DNA from: an uncultured Hyphomonas sp.
GTDB lineage: Bacteria > Pseudomonadota > Alphaproteobacteria > Caulobacterales > Hyphomonadaceae
DNA length: 42,130 nucleotides
Direction: 5' to 3'
NCBI RefSeq assembly: GCF_963678875.1
Contig: NZ_OY787455.1
Coordinates: 1-42,130, forward strand
The position numbers were made by a program, and so were the translations under genes. Positions within the stretch are counted from its first letter, which is position 1. Each line of letters opens with the position of its first letter. Below the pieces are notes generated by a model. It ran no database searches. It was not told where the DNA came from and was given only the letters and a program-made list of their open reading frames with translations. Positions 23,901-31,769 of this stretch are shown in pieces.

Positions 23901-25475
23901 GAAGAAATGGCTCATCGGACGATAGTTGAAGGACAGCACCGCCGGGGCCGTGTCGTCCCCCATCGAACCGATGGCTTCCTTTCCGGACTCCACCATTGGC
24001 GACAGAATGAGTTCCAGCGTCTCCAGCGTGTAGCCTGCGGCCGTCTGGCGGCGCAGCAGGTCTTCCTTGGCGAACATGGGAGGCTCGTCGCCGGGACCGA
24101 TTTCCGGTTCCAGCTCGGTCACAGCCGACAGCCACTCTTCATACGGCGCCTGGGCGGCGAGATGGTCGACGATGTCCTTGTGATCGTAGAACTTGCCCGT
24201 CTTCAGGTCCGCCGCGATCATGCCGCCGGCCGGGATCGAGCCCCGCTTGGCGACTTCATGATCGCCCAGCGGGCACATGCCGGTTTCGGAACCGACCGCG
24301 AGGATACCGTCCGTCGTCAGCGCATAGCGCAGCGGGCGGAGGCCATTGCGGTCAAGGCCGGCAATCGCCCAACGGCCATCATAGGCCGCAATGCCTGCCG
24401 GGCCGTCCCACGGCTCCATGACGGAGTTGCAGTAATCGTAAAGCGCCCGGTGCGCGAGCGGCATGACAGAGTCCCGCTTCGACCAGGCTTCCGGGATCAG
24501 CATGGCCTTCGCCATCGGCGCGGAGCGGCCGGACTTGCAGAGCAGCTCCCACACAGCGTCGAGCGCGCCGGAGTCGGACGTGCCATCCGGGATCACCGGC
24601 TTCACATCCTCGACATGCTCGCCATAGGTTTCCGAAACCATGCGGATCTCGTGGCTCTTCATCCAGTTCTTGTTGCCGCGTACCGTGTTGATCTCGCCAT
24701 TGTGGGCGATCATGCGGAACGGCTGGGCGAGCGCCCATTGCGGGAACGTGTTGGTCGAATAGCGCTGGTGATAGATGGCGAATGCCGACGTGAACTGGTC
24801 GCTCTGCAGGTCGAGGTAAAACTTGTCGATGTCCTGCGCGAGGAACATGCCCTTGTAGATCAGCGACGCATTGCTGAGCGAGCAGATATAGAAACTCGGG
24901 ATCGCCGCTTCGCGGGCCCGGCGCTCGATGCGGCGGCGGCAGATATAGAGCGCGCGCTCCAGTTCATCGCTGGACCGACCCATCGCATCGCGGAACATGA
25001 TCTGCTCGATCGCCGGGCGCGTGTCCTTCGCCTTCTGGCCAATCACCGACACGTCGATCGGCGGCTGGCGCCAGCCATAGATATAGAAGCCGAAATGCAG
25101 CACTTCGGTCTCGACCAGCGTCCGGGCTGCTTCCTGAGCGGCGAAATCCGTACGCGGCAGGAAGATCTGGCCAACGCAGATCGGATCGTCTGTCGGCTTG
25201 TGGCCGGTGCGGGTGACGTGCTCGCGGAAAAATTCCTGCGGCACTTCCACACGGATACCCGCGCCATCGCCGGTCTTGCCGTCGGCATCGACCGCGCCGC
25301 GGTGCCAGACATTCTTCAGCGCCTTGATGCCCATCTCGACGATCTCGCGGCGCGGCTTGCCGTCCAGCGAGGCCACGAGGCCGACGCCGCAGGCATCGTG
25401 CTCGTCCAGCGGGTTGTAGGCATTCGCCTCGATCAGCCTGTCGCGATTGGCGAGATAGCGTTCGATCTCATTCAT
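20937..25475 (-). CDS. gltB: Glutamate synthase (NADPH) large subunit
   Basis: Large subunit of NADPH glutamate synthase: it splits glutamine and transfers ammonia to 2-oxoglutarate, making two glutamates. All parts are present in 1512 residues: a 28-residue propeptide ending before the catalytic Cys29 (DEHDACGVG), the class II glutaminase domain, the FMN/2-oxoglutarate barrel (SGEGGEDRARY, KPGEGGQLPG), the 3Fe-4S cysteines in MGCIMVRQCHSNTCPVGVC, and the C-terminal beta-helix domain (GAAFIWDP near the end). The start is the ATG at 25475 after AGGGAGAA; it overlaps the stop of the GFA gene by four bases (ATGA). The C-terminus ends in a lysine/alanine tail (KPKAKKKVAAKA) that I do not know from other GltB proteins. 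Confidence 0.97.
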   Translation of the reverse strand: MNEIERYLANRDRLIEANAYNPLDEHDACGVGLVASLDGKPRREIVEMGIKALKNVWHRGAVDADGKTGDGAGIRVEVPQEFFREHVTRTGHKPTDDPICVGQIFLPRTDFAAQEAARTLVETEVLHFGFYIYGWRQPPIDVSVIGQKAKDTRPAIEQIMFRDAMGRSSDELERALYICRRRIERRAREAAIPSFYICSLSNASLIYKGMFLAQDIDKFYLDLQSDQFTSAFAIYHQRYSTNTFPQWALAQPFRMIAHNGEINTVRGNKNWMKSHEIRMVSETYGEHVEDVKPVIPDGTSDSGALDAVWELLCKSGRSAPMAKAMLIPEAWSKRDSVMPLAHRALYDYCNSVMEPWDGPAGIAAYDGRWAIAGLDRNGLRPLRYALTTDGILAVGSETGMCPLGDHEVAKRGSIPAGGMIAADLKTGKFYDHKDIVDHLAAQAPYEEWLSAVTELEPEIGPGDEPPMFAKEDLLRRQTAAGYTLETLELILSPMVESGKEAIGSMGDDTAPAVLSFNYRPMSHFFRQNFSQVTNPPVDPLREERVMSLKTRFKNLGNVLDTDKSQQEVFVLESPVLTNGMYERLLTKLGVSYTEIDCTFPAEDVTNDGSALKEALSRIRQEAEDAVREGREHIVLTDQYQSASRTAIPMILATGAVHSHLVAQGLRTFCSITVRSSECLDTHYFAVLVGVGATCVNAYLAQDAITDRHARGLYGDMSLGDCVLNYKAAVEAGLLKIMSKMGISVISSYRGGYNFEALGLSRALVADYFPGMSSRISGLGLAGLEENALVRHEMAFDEDVISLPVGGFYRLRANDEPHALDGQLIHTLQTACNTGDYSVYRKFADALEARNPIQLRDLLDFKHVLPAVPLTQVQSINEIRKRFVTPGMSLGALSPEAHGTLNIAMNRIGAKSVSGEGGEDRARYRPLPNGDNMNSSVKQIASGRFGVTAEYLNQCREIEIKVAQGAKPGEGGQLPGFKVTEFIARLRHATPGVTLISPPPHHDIYSIEDLAQLIYDLKQINPEARVCVKLVAQSGVGTVAAGVAKAKADIILIAGGVGGTGASPQTSVKFAGLPWEMGLAEAHQILSLNNLRDKVTLRTDGGLRTGRDIVIAAMLGAEEYGIGTASLVAMGCIMVRQCHSNTCPVGVCVQDEALRAHFTGTPEKVVNLMSFIAEDVREILASLGLKSLDEAIGRTDLLAQVSRGATHLDDLDLNPLLVQVDTDKPIVYQPTHREEVVDTLDAQILRDAEPFFERSEKMQLEYDVQNTMRAIGTRSSSAITRKFGMHALPEGRLHIRLEGSAGQSLGAFSVQGLLLEVIGDANDYVGKGLSGASIVVAPRPKDRRSASGDAIIGNTCLYGATSGKLFASGTAGVRFAVRNSGAKTVVEGCGANGCEYMTNGRAVILGPIGDNFGAGMTGGAAFIWDPTNRFERVANPDSIDWYPLPEMPTEHIGEAKALIEEHVRRTGSVRGKEILDDWDRSVHDMLMVVPKEIEHILLGRTKPKAKKKVAAKA

Positions 25476-25897
25476 TTTTGTTCTCCCTGCAGACGGGCAA
25501 GAAATTCAGCGCCGGTCAGGCGCGGGGCATTGCCGGTAAAATCATAGTGGCCGGGCATTTCGTCGATGAAGATATGCTCGGCAAGTGTCAGGCGGCCCGG
25601 TTCGTCCAGGCTGCCGACCTGAACGAAATAGAGGTCGCGGACTTCCTTCAGGCGATAGAACAGGTTGCTGCCACACCCGGTGCAAAAGCCTCTCTCTGCC
25701 CACTCCGAACTGGCATACCATTTCACATGGTTTTCGCCGGAAATGTTCATGCCGACCATTTCGGTCGCCAGTCCGGGCCCGCCATTCCAGTGTTGACACA
25801 TGTTGCAGTGGCAGACGCCGAACTCGCCGCCGTCCTTCAGTGTGCCTTCAAACTGAACGGCCCCGCACAGGCACCGTCCTTTCATACGCTCTGCCAT
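25472..25897 (-). CDS. GFA/CENP-V family zinc protein embedded in the glt operon
   Basis: A 141-residue cytoplasmic protein of the GFA (glutathione-dependent formaldehyde-activating enzyme/CENP-V) fold. The zinc ligands are complete: CLCG near the N-terminus, CHCNMC in the middle, and FCTGCGSN. Its ATG follows the gltD stop after two bases and its TGA overlaps the gltB ATG, so all three are surely one translationally coupled operon. An alternative ATG four codons later (MKGRC) cannot be excluded. Most members of this family have no proven reaction; a glutathione or small thiol role is known or proposed for some. Why it sits between the two glutamate synthase subunits is not known; an accessory role in glutamate/glutathione metabolism is a guess. 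Confidence 0.9.
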   Translation of the reverse strand: MAERMKGRCLCGAVQFEGTLKDGGEFGVCHCNMCQHWNGGPGLATEMVGMNISGENHVKWYASSEWAERGFCTGCGSNLFYRLKEVRDLYFVQVGSLDEPGRLTLAEHIFIDEMPGHYDFTGNAPRLTGAEFLARLQGEQK

Positions 25898-25899
25898 GG

Positions 25900-27342
25900 C
25901 TATTCCGCAGCCACTTTCGCGGCGCGTGCGTCCTGTTTCATGGCCTGGTGCATGGCTTCTGCTGCGTCGCGGCCATCCTTGATGCCCCAGACGACGAGTG
26001 AAGCGCCGCGAACAATATCGCCGGCGGCGTAAACGCCCGGCAGGCTGGTTTCCATGGTCGAAAAGTCGACCTTCACCGCGCCCCAGCGGTTCACCGACAG
26101 GGCGGGTTCGTCGAACAGGGCCGGCAGGTCTTCCGGGTCGAAGCCCAGCGCCTTGATCACCATGTCGGCTTTGACATTGAAGGTCTCGCCGGTTTTCACC
26201 GGGCTCTGGCGGCCGGAGGCATCCGGTTCGCCCAGTTTCATCCGTGCGGAGCGCACGCCCTTGGCCTTGCCCTTGGTGTCGAGAATGGCCTCCGGGCTGG
26301 CGAGCCATTCGAACTTGACCCCCTCTTCCTCGGCATTCTGCACTTCGCGCTGGCTGCCCGGCATGTTGGCCCGGTCACGGCGATAGAGGCAGGTGACTTC
26401 CTTGGCACCCTGACGGATGGCCGTACGCACACAGTCCATCGCCGTGTCGCCGCCGCCAATCACGACGACGCGCTTGTCCTTCGCATCGAGCGTGCCGACA
26501 TCGAATTCCGGCACGGCATCACCGAAGCCCTTGCGGTTCGATGCCGTCAGGTAGTCCAGCGCGGCATGTACGCCGTCCGCGCCGGAGCCCGGGCATTTCA
26601 GATCCTTCGCCGCATACACGCCGGTCGCGATCAGCACCGTGTCGTGCGTGTCGCGCAGCTTCTGCAGCGTCACCTTCTTGCCGACACGCGTGTTGAACTT
26701 GAATTTGATGCCGGAGTCTTCCAGCCGTTTGATCCGCCGCTCCACGACGTCTTTCTCGAGCTTGAAGCCCGGAATGCCATAGGTCAGCAGGCCGCCGCCC
26801 CGATCATACGCATCGTAGATCGTGACCTGGTAGCCCTTGCGCCGCAGCTGTTCGGCCGCGGCCAGGCCTGCCGGGCCTGCACCGATGATCCCCGCCGACT
26901 GCTTGCGTTCACGTACCGGTTTGACAGGTCCCACCCAGCCTTCCGCCCACGCAGTGTCCGTAATGTATTTCTCAATTGAGCCGATCGTCACCGTGCCATG
27001 GCCGGATTGTTCGATCGTGCAGATGCCTTCGCACAGCCGGTCCTGCGGGCAGATGCGTCCGCAGATTTCCGGCATGTTGTTGGTTGAGGATGAGACCCGC
27101 CAGGCCTCTTCCAGCCGGCCCTCGGCCGCAAGGCGCAGCCAGTCCGGAATATTGTTCTGCAGAGGGCAGCCCTGCTGGCAGAACGGCACGCCGCATTGAG
27201 AACAGCGGGATGCCTGCGTCTTGGCCGCATCCACACTGAATTCATCATAGATTTCAGCGAAATCCGTTGCCCGCTGTTTCGCACCACGTTTGCCCGGCAT
27301 GGTGCGCGGTACGTGGATAAACTGCAGCATTCTTTCCGCCAT
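25900..27342 (-). CDS. gltD: Glutamate synthase (NADPH) small subunit
   Basis: Beta subunit of NADPH glutamate synthase, which takes electrons from NADPH and passes them through FAD and 4Fe-4S clusters to GltB. The 480-residue protein has the N-terminal cysteine motifs CSQCGVPFCQQGC and CGRICPQDRLCEGIC for the clusters, an FAD-binding GAGPAGLAAAEQLRRKG, the GGGLLTYGIP segment and an NADPH-binding VIGGGDTAMDCVRTA. The start at MAERMLQF follows GGGAGG by six bases. It is the first gene of gltD-GFA-gltB; the gene order, with the small subunit first, is unlike E. coli. One of two identical operator-like repeats lies 72 bp upstream of this start. Confidence 0.96.
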   Translation of the reverse strand: MAERMLQFIHVPRTMPGKRGAKQRATDFAEIYDEFSVDAAKTQASRCSQCGVPFCQQGCPLQNNIPDWLRLAAEGRLEEAWRVSSSTNNMPEICGRICPQDRLCEGICTIEQSGHGTVTIGSIEKYITDTAWAEGWVGPVKPVRERKQSAGIIGAGPAGLAAAEQLRRKGYQVTIYDAYDRGGGLLTYGIPGFKLEKDVVERRIKRLEDSGIKFKFNTRVGKKVTLQKLRDTHDTVLIATGVYAAKDLKCPGSGADGVHAALDYLTASNRKGFGDAVPEFDVGTLDAKDKRVVVIGGGDTAMDCVRTAIRQGAKEVTCLYRRDRANMPGSQREVQNAEEEGVKFEWLASPEAILDTKGKAKGVRSARMKLGEPDASGRQSPVKTGETFNVKADMVIKALGFDPEDLPALFDEPALSVNRWGAVKVDFSTMETSLPGVYAAGDIVRGASLVVWGIKDGRDAAEAMHQAMKQDARAAKVAAE

Positions 27343-27414
27343 ATCGGCCTCCCGAACATTTGTACCGGGCATAGAACCAGAGCGCAGAAGCGGCAAGATG
27401 AATCTGCAAATCTG

Positions 27415-27431
27415 AATATCAGGATGATATT
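27415..27431. promoter_or_regulatory. Operator-like repeat AATATCA-N3-TGATATT, gltD-proximal copy
   Basis: A perfect 7-bp inverted repeat with a 3-bp spacer (GGA), 72 bp upstream of the gltD start. The same arms and spacer length recur at 27488-27504. Such an exact duplicate in a 231-bp gap is strong evidence for a specific DNA-binding protein. Confidence 0.7.
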
Positions 27432-27487
27432 TATATGCGCAAATAGAGCAGATAGCACCATTCCGACCTTATCGGATGGGGCTAATA

Positions 27488-27504
27488 AATATCACATTGA
27501 TATT
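27488..27504. promoter_or_regulatory. Operator-like repeat AATATCA-N3-TGATATT, uppP-proximal copy
   Basis: Identical arms to the copy at 27415 with spacer CAT. It lies 69 bp upstream of the uppP start. Centre-to-centre distance is 73 bp, close to seven helical turns, so both could be bound on the same DNA face and be bridged. Confidence 0.7.
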
Positions 27505-27573
27505 GAGAAAAGCGCGTGCCTCTCTGATCAAACCAAACTAGACCTTCTCACGAAGCTCTGAAAGGCCAGCCCG

Positions 27574-28428
27574 TTGTCACTGCTACAGCTCGCCATCATC
27601 GCGACCCTCCAGGGGATCACCGAATGGCTGCCCATCTCCTCGTCCGCCCATGTCCTGCTCGCGTCCGACACGTTCGGGGTGACCGGCCAGGATGAGCTGC
27701 TGATCAATGCGGTCTCCAATCTCGGCACGCTGGCGGCCATGCTGATCTATTTCCGCAAGGATGTGATCCTCGCCTTCCTCGGCGGGTTTGAACTGCTGGC
27801 CGCGCCGGTCTCGAAGAAACCCCTCTCGCAGGGCGGACGCCTTGCGGCCTGCGTGATCGTGGCAACGCCCATCGCCCTCATCGCCGCCCTGCTCTACGAG
27901 GCCGTCCTGCCCCAGGGCCTGCAGGACATGATGCGCAGCGTCTACACCGTCGCCGGGGCGACCATCTTCTTCGGTGCCCTTCTCTGGTGGGCCGACGTTG
28001 CCGGCCCGCGCACGCGCAAGGAAGAGGACATGACCCTCGTCCATGCCGCGCTGATCGGCGCGACGCAGGCCATCGCCGCGATCATTCCGGGCACCAGCCG
28101 CTCCGGAATCACCATGACGGCCGCCCGCGCGCTCGGCTATGAGCGCACTGAAGCTGCTCGCATCTCCATGCTGATCGGCGCGCCGATCCTGGCCGCCGCA
28201 GGACTTTACGGTGCCTACGGTCTCTTCACCGCCGAAGCGGACGGCAGCGCCGTGTTGACCCTGCAGGACGGGCTGGTCGTGGCAGGCATCGCCTTTATCA
28301 CCGGCCTCGCCTCAATCTGGGGGCTCATGGCCCTGCTCAAGCGGATGAGCTTCCTGCCCTTCGTGCTCTACAGATTCCTGCTGGGCGCCCTGCTCCTGCT
28401 CGGCTCTCCGCTGGTCGGCCTCTTCTAA
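27574..28428 (+). CDS. uppP: Undecaprenyl-diphosphate phosphatase (BacA type)
   Basis: Inner-membrane phosphatase that recycles undecaprenyl diphosphate to the monophosphate carrier for peptidoglycan and other glycans; extra copies give bacitracin resistance. The 284-residue, multi-helix protein carries both family signatures: QGITEWLPISSSAH near the N-terminus (Glu17, Ser22-24, His26) and PGTSRSG (about 171-177). Translation begins at TTG (27574), eight bases after AAAGG; the reading MSLLQLAIIATLQG matches the family N-terminus, so the unusual start codon is likely real. It is divergent from gltD with the operator pair between. The lipid carrier it regenerates is also needed by the ArnT-like/GT2 pair elsewhere in the window. 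Confidence 0.94.
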   Translation: MSLLQLAIIATLQGITEWLPISSSAHVLLASDTFGVTGQDELLINAVSNLGTLAAMLIYFRKDVILAFLGGFELLAAPVSKKPLSQGGRLAACVIVATPIALIAALLYEAVLPQGLQDMMRSVYTVAGATIFFGALLWWADVAGPRTRKEEDMTLVHAALIGATQAIAAIIPGTSRSGITMTAARALGYERTEAARISMLIGAPILAAAGLYGAYGLFTAEADGSAVLTLQDGLVVAGIAFITGLASIWGLMALLKRMSFLPFVLYRFLLGALLLLGSPLVGLF

Positions 28429-28514
28429 GCATCTGAGATCTAACGGCTTTGTAATTGAACCGGCCTGCCGGGGCACGCGTTGCACTGGTCCTGACAATAA
28501 TGAGGACCATGACA

Positions 28515-29078
28515 ATGAACTATCGACATATCGCCGCCGTTTCCGCCATCGCCCTCGCCACGAGCCTCGGCGCGTGCGCCAATGCCGGCATCAACGAAGC
28601 GCAGGAATTTGCCGTCGATACGGCCCCGCAGCAGACCGAAATCCAGAAAACGGACACGGCCGCGCTGAACAAGCTGATCCCGGACTATATTGACGCCGCC
28701 GCGCTCTATAAGCGTGCCGCCGACATTCCGGACAAGGACCGCGAACTGAAGCCGATCCTGATCAAGCTTGCCCAGGAACGCCAGGCGGACCGCGAGCGCA
28801 TGCAGAACCTCGTCGTCGCCATGGGCGGTGAACCGGCAGAGCTGGGCGAAGCGGTCGGCACCGGCCACCGCACCTTCACGGAGCTGCGCACGCTTGTCGC
28901 CGATGACAGCGAAGTGGCGGTGGAGGAAGTCCTGCGGGGCGAACGCTATCTGGAAGAACAGATCAGCTCGGTCCTGGCGGGCGATGTCAGCGACGCGACG
29001 GCCGGCATGCTGGAAGACATGCGCGAAGATACGCGCACCAAGATCACCCTGCTCGAAAAGATCGACGACGCCGTCTGA
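28515..29078 (+). CDS. DUF2383/PA2169-like lipoprotein
   Basis: A 187-residue lipoprotein: MNYRHIAAVSAIALATSLGAC with the lipobox Cys in SLGAC-AN. The mature part is almost all helical and resembles the ferritin-like four-helix bundle of DUF2383/PA2169 proteins (LNKLIPDYIDAAALYKRAAD, RELKPILIKLAQERQADRERMQNLV, GEAVGTGHRTFTELRTLV, DDSEVAVEEVLRGERYLEEQI). Metal ligands typical of ferritins are not clearly conserved, so no iron role is claimed. The start was set by GAGG nine bases upstream; two earlier in-frame ATGs (28500, 28509) are less well placed. Its role may be stress-related envelope protection, as in relatives that are induced by stress, but that is weakly supported. Confidence 0.83.
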   Translation: MNYRHIAAVSAIALATSLGACANAGINEAQEFAVDTAPQQTEIQKTDTAALNKLIPDYIDAAALYKRAADIPDKDRELKPILIKLAQERQADRERMQNLVVAMGGEPAELGEAVGTGHRTFTELRTLVADDSEVAVEEVLRGERYLEEQISSVLAGDVSDATAGMLEDMREDTRTKITLLEKIDDAV

Positions 29079-29097
29079 TCACCTTCACATGCAAGAA

Positions 29098-29131
29098 AGC
29101 CGGCAGCCCTTACGGGTTGCCGGCTCTTTCT
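29098..29131. terminator. Intrinsic terminator, usable from both sides
   Basis: AGCCGGCAGCCC-TTAC-GGGTTGCCGGCT with one G-T pair, followed by CTTTCTT and preceded by AAGAAA. It separates the convergent DUF2383 gene and NDUFA9-like gene. Confidence 0.88.
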
Positions 29132-29145
29132 TGTCTGGGCTTGCC

Positions 29146-30135
29146 TCAGGCTTCGGACGCCTTGTGGAACTCGCCATAATCGCGGAAGCGCCAGAGATAG
29201 GTCGGCACGATCGCTTCCGGCGTTTCCAGCGTGGTCACGCCAAGGTCCGCCAGCGTCAGCGCATCGTCGGCCACGACATTGTCAGTCTTTAGCAGCTCGA
29301 CCTGGTCGCCGGTGATAGGTGGCTGGCCGAGGAAGCCCCAGGAGAAGGGCGGAATGTAACGCCAGGTGGCGCCACAAAGGTAACCGATCGGCTTGGCCGC
29401 GAAGAATGGCAGCGTGATCTTGAAGCGCGGGCGCGAGATGGTGCTGCAGACGAAATCATAGATCTCGTTCATCGTGTAGACGCGTGGGCCACCCAGCTCA
29501 TAGGTCTTGCCCCCGGTCGCTTCATCATCGACCGCCACGGCAATTGCCTCGGCCACATCGCCGGCATAGACCGGCTGCATCTTCGTCTTGCCGCCACCGA
29601 TGGCTGGCATCAGCGGGGCCACGCGGGCCAGCTGGGCGAAACGGTTGAAGAACTCGTCTTCCGGCCCGAACACGACAGACGGGCGAAGGACCGCTGCGGT
29701 CGGGATCGCCTCGCGCACCGCGGCTTCGGCCTCAGCCTTGGTCTGGGCGTAGGCCGATTTCGATTCTGCATCGGCGCCAATGGCAGAGACCTGCACGAAA
29801 CGGGTGATGCCTTTCTCTGCCGCGACTTCGGCCAGAAGCGCAGCGCCTTCGGCCTGTGTGGATTCGAAGGTCTGCTTGCCCTTTTCGGTGAGGACGCCAA
29901 CCAGGTTCACAACCGCCGTGGCATCTTCCAGCGCGCGCTCGATCGAGGCGCGGTCACGGATGTTGGCCTGGGCGATATCGACCCAGCCCGGCGCACCAGC
30001 GAGGCGCACATCCCCGGCCAGATTCACACGGCGGCAGGCCACGCGCACGCGCCAGCCCTTTTTCACCAGCTCGCGGGCCGCGTAGCGCCCGATGAAGCCC
30101 GAACCGCCGAAAATGGTCACCAAGCCCTTGGTCAT
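29146..30135 (-). CDS. NDUFA9-like NAD(P)-binding protein of complex I type
   Basis: Atypical short-chain dehydrogenase (329 residues) of the NDUFA9/39-kDa group, which in mitochondria is a non-catalytic NADPH-binding subunit of complex I; alphaproteobacteria carry a homologue. It has a nucleotide-binding TIFGGSGFIGRYAARELVKKGW near the N-terminus, followed by DVAEAIAVAVD and GGPRVYTMNEIYDF in the substrate-like domain. The C-terminal WRFRDYGEFHK is typical of the family. ATG at 30135 was preferred to a TTG at 30144 because AGGG lies about ten bases before the ATG and touches the TTG. The gene stands apart from any nuo operon, so its role at complex I is not proven from context. It may also be a quinone-biosynthesis accessory, as proposed for related proteins. 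Confidence 0.87.
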   Translation of the reverse strand: MTKGLVTIFGGSGFIGRYAARELVKKGWRVRVACRRVNLAGDVRLAGAPGWVDIAQANIRDRASIERALEDATAVVNLVGVLTEKGKQTFESTQAEGAALLAEVAAEKGITRFVQVSAIGADAESKSAYAQTKAEAEAAVREAIPTAAVLRPSVVFGPEDEFFNRFAQLARVAPLMPAIGGGKTKMQPVYAGDVAEAIAVAVDDEATGGKTYELGGPRVYTMNEIYDFVCSTISRPRFKITLPFFAAKPIGYLCGATWRYIPPFSWGFLGQPPITGDQVELLKTDNVVADDALTLADLGVTTLETPEAIVPTYLWRFRDYGEFHKASEA

Positions 30136-30204
30136 GTTGGTCAAACCCTGCCTGAACGTTTGATTTTCCGCCTTTCACCACACGCCGCCGGGCCTGTCCA
30201 TGGC

Positions 30205-30250
30205 CCCCGTACGGGGCACAGCAGCGCACGCGCCATTGCACATAATGGCG
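30205..30250. other. Two hairpins in the glpD/NDUFA9-like gap
   Basis: The 12-bp palindrome CCCCGTACGGGG (30205-30216) and CGCCATT-N6-AATGGCG (30231-30250) lie just downstream of glpD on the minus strand. Neither has a T-run, so if they end glpD transcription they do so with help, or they stabilise the transcript end. Confidence 0.4.
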
Positions 30251-30262
30251 GCAGGCGCGCCG

Positions 30263-31762
30263 TCAGGTGTGGTTGCTGGCAGGATGGCTCGCATTGAACC
30301 AGTCGGTGAAGGCGCGCTGCTCTGCCTGTGTCATGTGAAGGTAGAGCTTGGAACGGCGGTAAAGGATGTCGTCGGCGCTGCGCACGAATTCCTGATCGAC
30401 CAGCCAGGCGACCTCGCGTTCGGTCAGGCCGCCGCCAAATTCCCGGCCGAGGTCTGCCAACGTCTCCGCATCGCCCAGCAGGTGCCGGGTGCGGGTGCCA
30501 TAGGCGCGGGCGAGACGCGTCAGCAATTCGACCGGTAGGTGCGGATGCGTCAGGACGAGGCCGGAAAGGTAGGCCTCGAAGTTCGCCGCGGGAATATCGC
30601 CGCCCGGCAGGCTGGCGTGGCGCGTCCAGGTTTTCGGCAGGCCTTCGAACAGCGGCGCGAGTTCAGCCACCGCCTCTTCGGCCAGTTCCCGGTAGGTCGT
30701 GATCTTGCCGCCAAAGACAGAGAGGATCGGCGCGCCGCCTTCCGTCTCATAGTGTAGCACGAAATCGCGCGTCACCTTCGACGCCGAGGCTGCATGGTCG
30801 TCATAGAGCGGACGCACACCGGAATAGGTGGCGACGACATCGTCCGGCGTGATCTCGCGCTGATAGTATTCGCTGGCGCCTTTGCAGAGATAGTCGATCT
30901 CTTCCGGGCTGATCTCCACCTTGTCCTTGTTAGCGGTGTACGGAATGTCGGTCGTACCGATCAGCGTGAACTCGCCGCGCTCGTACGGAATGGCAAACAT
31001 GATCCGGCCATCGGCATTCTGGAAGAAATAGGCATGCTCGCCGTCATGCCATTTCGGCACGATGATGTGGCTGCCTTTGACGAGACGGAGATGCGTGGCG
31101 TCATCCTGCGGGTCGGCAAGGTCGATGATCTCGTCCACCCAGCCGCCTGCGGCATTCACGACTGCCTTGAACTTGCGTGTCTCTGTTCCGGCTGCAGAAA
31201 CCAGGGTGGCTTCCCAGTATTCCTTATGCCGGACCAGGTTCGTACACGCCGTGCGCGTCATCACTTCTGCGCCGCGCTCTTTTGCATCAACGGCGTTCAG
31301 CACGACAAGGCGAGAATCCTCGACCCAGCAGTCGGAATATTCGAAGGCCAACCGGAATTCATCCTTGAGCGGATCGAGCTTGTCGGTCTTGCCACGGCGC
31401 AGCGTGGACGTGGCCGGCAACAGTTTCCGCCCGCCAAGGTGGTCATAGATGAACAGGCCCAGCCGGATCAGCCAGGCCGGGCGCTGGCCCTTGTCATGCG
31501 GCAGGACGAAACGCATCGGCCAGATGATGTGCGGCGCCGCGCGCAGCAGGATCTCCCGCTCGATCAGCGCCTTTCGCACCAGCGCGAAATCGTACATTTC
31601 CAGATAGCGCAGCCCGCCATGGATCAGCTTGGTGCTGGCAGAGCTTGTGTGCTGGGCAAGGTCGTCCTTCTCGACGAGCACGACATCCAGCCCGCGTCCG
31701 GCTGCATCCCGGGCGATGCCCGTGCCGTTAATGCCCCCGCCGATGACAAGCAGGTCGTGCAC
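30263..31762 (-). CDS. glpD: FAD-dependent glycerol-3-phosphate dehydrogenase
   Basis: Aerobic, membrane-associated glycerol-3-phosphate dehydrogenase, which oxidises G3P to dihydroxyacetone phosphate and passes electrons to quinone. The 499-residue protein starts with the FAD motif LLVIGGGINGTGIARDAA, followed by SSASTKLIHGGLRYLE and, later, GVRPLYDD, DFVLH and FGGKITTYRELAE, all typical of GlpD. The C-terminal DAO_C domain is intact. The start codon is GTG (31762) after GGGTAGGG. It begins seven bases after the DnaJ-domain gene and is likely in one transcript with it. No glpK, glpF or glpR is in the window, so it probably serves phospholipid-glycerol turnover as much as glycerol growth. Confidence 0.96.
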   Translation of the reverse strand: MHDLLVIGGGINGTGIARDAAGRGLDVVLVEKDDLAQHTSSASTKLIHGGLRYLEMYDFALVRKALIEREILLRAAPHIIWPMRFVLPHDKGQRPAWLIRLGLFIYDHLGGRKLLPATSTLRRGKTDKLDPLKDEFRLAFEYSDCWVEDSRLVVLNAVDAKERGAEVMTRTACTNLVRHKEYWEATLVSAAGTETRKFKAVVNAAGGWVDEIIDLADPQDDATHLRLVKGSHIIVPKWHDGEHAYFFQNADGRIMFAIPYERGEFTLIGTTDIPYTANKDKVEISPEEIDYLCKGASEYYQREITPDDVVATYSGVRPLYDDHAASASKVTRDFVLHYETEGGAPILSVFGGKITTYRELAEEAVAELAPLFEGLPKTWTRHASLPGGDIPAANFEAYLSGLVLTHPHLPVELLTRLARAYGTRTRHLLGDAETLADLGREFGGGLTEREVAWLVDQEFVRSADDILYRRSKLYLHMTQAEQRAFTDWFNASHPASNHT

Positions 31763-31769
31763 GCAGGCC

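Noticed and set aside
21597..25547. A 1316-residue open frame on the plus strand opposite gltB
   Set aside because: It is the mirror of the GC-rich gltB codons, rich in Arg, His and Gln with no domain; gltB is fully convincing.
27415..27504. FNR/CRP box reading of the AATATCA repeats
   Set aside because: An FNR site is TTGAT-N4-ATCAA; here the arms are the other way round and the spacer is three bases.
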